Shown: one piece after another, positions 61,612 through 64,000 of the stretch
Layout of the letters: each line of letters starts with the position of its first letter
How positions within the stretch are numbered: position 1 is the stretch's first letter
Source of the DNA: Hydractinia symbiolongicarpus
Lineage: Eukaryota; Cnidaria; Hydrozoa; Anthoathecata; Hydractiniidae
Reading direction: 5' to 3'
Assembly (NCBI RefSeq): GCF_029227915.1
Contig: NC_079886.1
Span: 26,514,501 to 26,578,500, forward strand
Length of the DNA: 64,000 bases
Notes under the pieces: generated by a model
Database searches by the model: none
Told to the model about the DNA's origin: nothing
Seen by the model: only the letters and a program-made list of their open reading frames with translations
Program-made: the position numbers and the translations under genes

Positions 61612-62400
61612 ATGAGTTTACTCCCAGTTTACTTTCTTTGTATACTTTTTGACTATACGGGCCGAATCTGGGATTTACGGGAAATCGCGTGTTTTCGTTT
61701 GCCGGCGATTAAACTCCTTTTATTCAGCGTCTCATCAAAAACGAAATCATTTTTGAAAACTACAAGTCTCATGCGTTTTAGTGGTAAAAAATTAATTTAA
61801 AAAATCGTTCGGGTAATGAGTTTACTCCCTGGGTACTTTCTTTGTATACTTTTGACTATACGGGCCGAGTCCGGGATTTACGGGAAATCGCGGGTTTCCG
61901 TTTGCCGGCGATTAAACTCCTTTTATTCAGCATCTCATAAAAAATGAAATCAATTTTGAAAACTACAAGTCTCATGCGTTTTAGTGGTGAAAAAATAATT
62001 TAAAAAATTGTTCGGGAAATGAGTTTACTCCCAGTTTACTTTCTTTGTATACTTTTTGACTATACGGGCCGAATCTGGGATTTACGGGAAATCGCGTGTT
62101 TTCGTTTGCCGGCGATTAAACTCCTTTTATTCAGCGTCTCATCAAAAACGAAATCATTTTTGAAAACTACAAGTCTCATGCGTTTTAGTGGTAAAAAATT
62201 AATTTAAAAAATCGTTCGGGTAATGAGTTTACTCCCTGGGTACTTTCTTTGTATACTTTTGACTATACGGGCCGAGTCCGGGATTTACGGGAAATCGCGG
62301 GTTTCCGTTTGCCGGCGATTAAACTCCTTTTATTCAGCATCTCATAAAAAATGAAATCAATTTTGAAAACTACAAGTCCCATGCGTCTTAGTGGTGAAAA
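61612..62400. repeat. ~407-bp dimer repeated twice
   Basis: The dimer starting at 61612 (TATACTTTTTGACTATACGGGCCGAATCTGGG, then a monomer with CAGCATCTCATAAAAAATG) recurs at 62019 almost unchanged, and stops at the truncated monomer near 62400. Confidence 0.8.
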
Positions 62401-62420
62401 TTTATTTTTTACGGGAAATC
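62385..62420. repeat. Truncated satellite monomer (deletion junction)
   Basis: After TTAGTGGTGAAAA the sequence reads TTTATTTTTT and goes straight into ACGGGAAATCGCGGG. The ATCGTTCGGG to CCGGGATTT part of the monomer, roughly 85-95 bp, is missing. It is the largest internal deletion I saw in the array. Confidence 0.8.
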
Positions 62421-64000
62421 GCGGGTTTTCGTTTGCCGGCGATTAAACTTCTTTTATTCAGCGTCTCATCAAAAATGAAATCATTTTTGAAAACTACAAG
62501 TCTCATGCGTTTTAGTGGTGAAAAAATAATTTAAAAAATCGTTCAAGAAATGAGTTTACTCCCTGGGTACTTTCTTTGTATACTTTTGACTATACGGGCC
62601 GAGTCCGGGATTTACGGGAAATTACGGGTTTTCGTTTGCCGGCGATTAAACTCCTTTTATTCTGCGTCTCATCAAAAATGAAATCGTTTTTGAAAACTAC
62701 AAGTCTTATGCGTTTTAGTGGTAAAAAATTAATTTAAAAAATCGTTCGGGAAATGAGTTTACTCCCTGGGTACTTTCTTTGTATACATTTGACTATACGG
62801 GTCAGGCCCGGGATTTACGGCAAATTGCGGGTTTTCGTTTGCCGGCGATTAAACTCCTTTTATTCAGCGTCTCATCAAAAACGAAATCATTTTTAAAAAC
62901 TACAAGTCTCATGCGTTTTAGTGGTGAAGAAATAATTTTAAAAATCGTTCGGGTAATGAGTTTACTCCCTGGGTACTTTCTTTGTATACTTTTGACTATA
63001 CGGGCCGAGTCCGGGATTTACGGGAACTCGCGGGTTTTCGTTTGCCGGCGATTAAACTCCTTTTATTCAGCGTTTCATAAAAAATGAAATCATTTTTGAA
63101 AACTACAAGTCCCATGCGTCTTAGTGGTGAAAAAATAATTTAAAAAATCGTTCGGGAATTGAGTTTACTCCCTGGGTACTTTCTTTGTATACATTCGACT
63201 ATACGGGCCAAGCCCGAGATTTACGGGAAATCGCGGGTTTTCGTTTGCCGGCGATTAAACGTCTTTTATTCAGCGTCTCATCAAAAATGAAATCATTTTT
63301 GAAAAGTACAAGTCTCATGCGTTTTGGTGGTGAAAATATAATTTAAAGATTCGTTCGGGAAATGAGTTTAATCCCTGCGTACGTTCTTTGTATACTTTTG
63401 ACTATACGGGCCGGGTCCGGGATTTACGGGAAATCGCGGGTTTTCTTTTGCCAGAGATTAAACTCCTTTTATTCAGCGCCTCATCAAAAATGAAATTATT
63501 TTTGAAAACTAAAAGTCTCATGCGTTTTAGTGGTGTAAAAATAATTTAAAAAATCGTTCGGGAAATGAGTTTACTCCCAGTTTACTTTCTTTGTATACAT
63601 TCGACTATACGGGTCAAGCCCGGGATTTACGGCAAATCGCGGGTATTCGTTTGCTGGCGATTAAACTCCTTTTTTTCAGCGTCTCATCAAAAATGAAGTC
63701 ATTTTTAAAAACTACAAGTCTCATGCGTTTTAGTAGTGAAGAAATAATTTTAAAAATCGTTCGGGTAATGAGTTTACTCCCTGGCTACTTTCTTTGTATA
63801 CTTTTGACTATACGGGCCGAGTCCGGGAATTACGGGAAATCGCGGGTTTTCGTTTGCCGGCGATTAAACTCCTTTTATTCAGCGTCTCATAAAAAATAAA
63901 ATCATTTTTGAAAACTACAAGTCCCATGCGTCTTAGTGGTGAAAAAATAATTTAAAAAATCGTTCGGAAATTGAGTTTACTCCCTGGGTACTTTCTTTGT

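Larger units (their letters stand above)
30121..64000. repeat. Satellite DNA block III, ~203-bp monomer, tandem array with nested higher-order units
   Basis: About 165 monomers of the same family and orientation as block I run off the right edge. Variant markers include CGTACGTTCTTTG with GGCCGGGTCCGGG, CGTTCAAGAAATGAG, GGGAATTGAG with CCCATGCGTCTTAG, TTCGTTCGCTGGCG, and ACTGTCCGGCC. They recur in local clusters, showing repeated amplification of short groups of monomers. I see no gene. Open frames of up to 122 codons (for example 56135-56503 and 58957-59325) are satellite read-through caused by small deletions that put two monomers in phase. Confidence 0.96.

Overview
The window is eukaryotic, non-genic, repeat-dominated DNA, most likely from an invertebrate animal. 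About 55.6 kb is one head-to-tail satellite with a monomer of about 203 bp (roughly 270 copies). It is interrupted by two copies of a single minus-strand non-LTR (LINE-type) retrotransposon of about 4.19 kb. There is no host gene, tRNA, rRNA, operon, CRISPR array or other prokaryotic feature. The animal assignment is inferred from the retrotransposon: an apurinic-endonuclease-type element of the broad CR1/L2 group with a PHD-type zinc finger and a 2A-like ribosome-skipping motif, a combination reported from invertebrate genomes such as sea urchins, molluscs and lancelets. I cannot name the species.

Layout: 1-20523 is satellite block I. It contains a 4-monomer, 812-bp higher-order repeat, an 804-bp tandem pair, a nearly perfect long duplication (1-5968 repeated at 9322-15289, spacing 9321 bp) and a 1213-bp tandem pair just before the first element. 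20524-24710 is retrotransposon copy A. 24711-25930 is satellite block II. 25931-30120 is retrotransposon copy B. 30121-64000 is satellite block III, with nested local duplications (multiples of about 203 bp: 405, 1011, 1012, 2822, 3248 and 4059 bp). Variants near the right end repeat the order seen 28 kb earlier.

The two retrotransposons are not independent insertions. They share the same satellite flanks, the same insertion point inside the monomer and the same reading-frame break, and they lie 5410 bp apart. One element inserted once into a satellite monomer and was later copied as a passenger when the array expanded by unequal exchange. Both copies look dead: the reverse transcriptase frame is broken between motifs B and C in both, and copy A has an extra stop codon after the zinc finger.

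The many short open frames inside the satellite (about 60-120 codons) are by-products of the repeat. The 203-bp period is not a multiple of three, so they cannot form a continuing reading frame, and none has support as a gene. The most interesting items are the 2A-like motif behind a hydrophobic N-terminus, the passenger amplification of the element, a perfect 10+10 bp dyad in many monomers, and directly visible unequal-crossover products.
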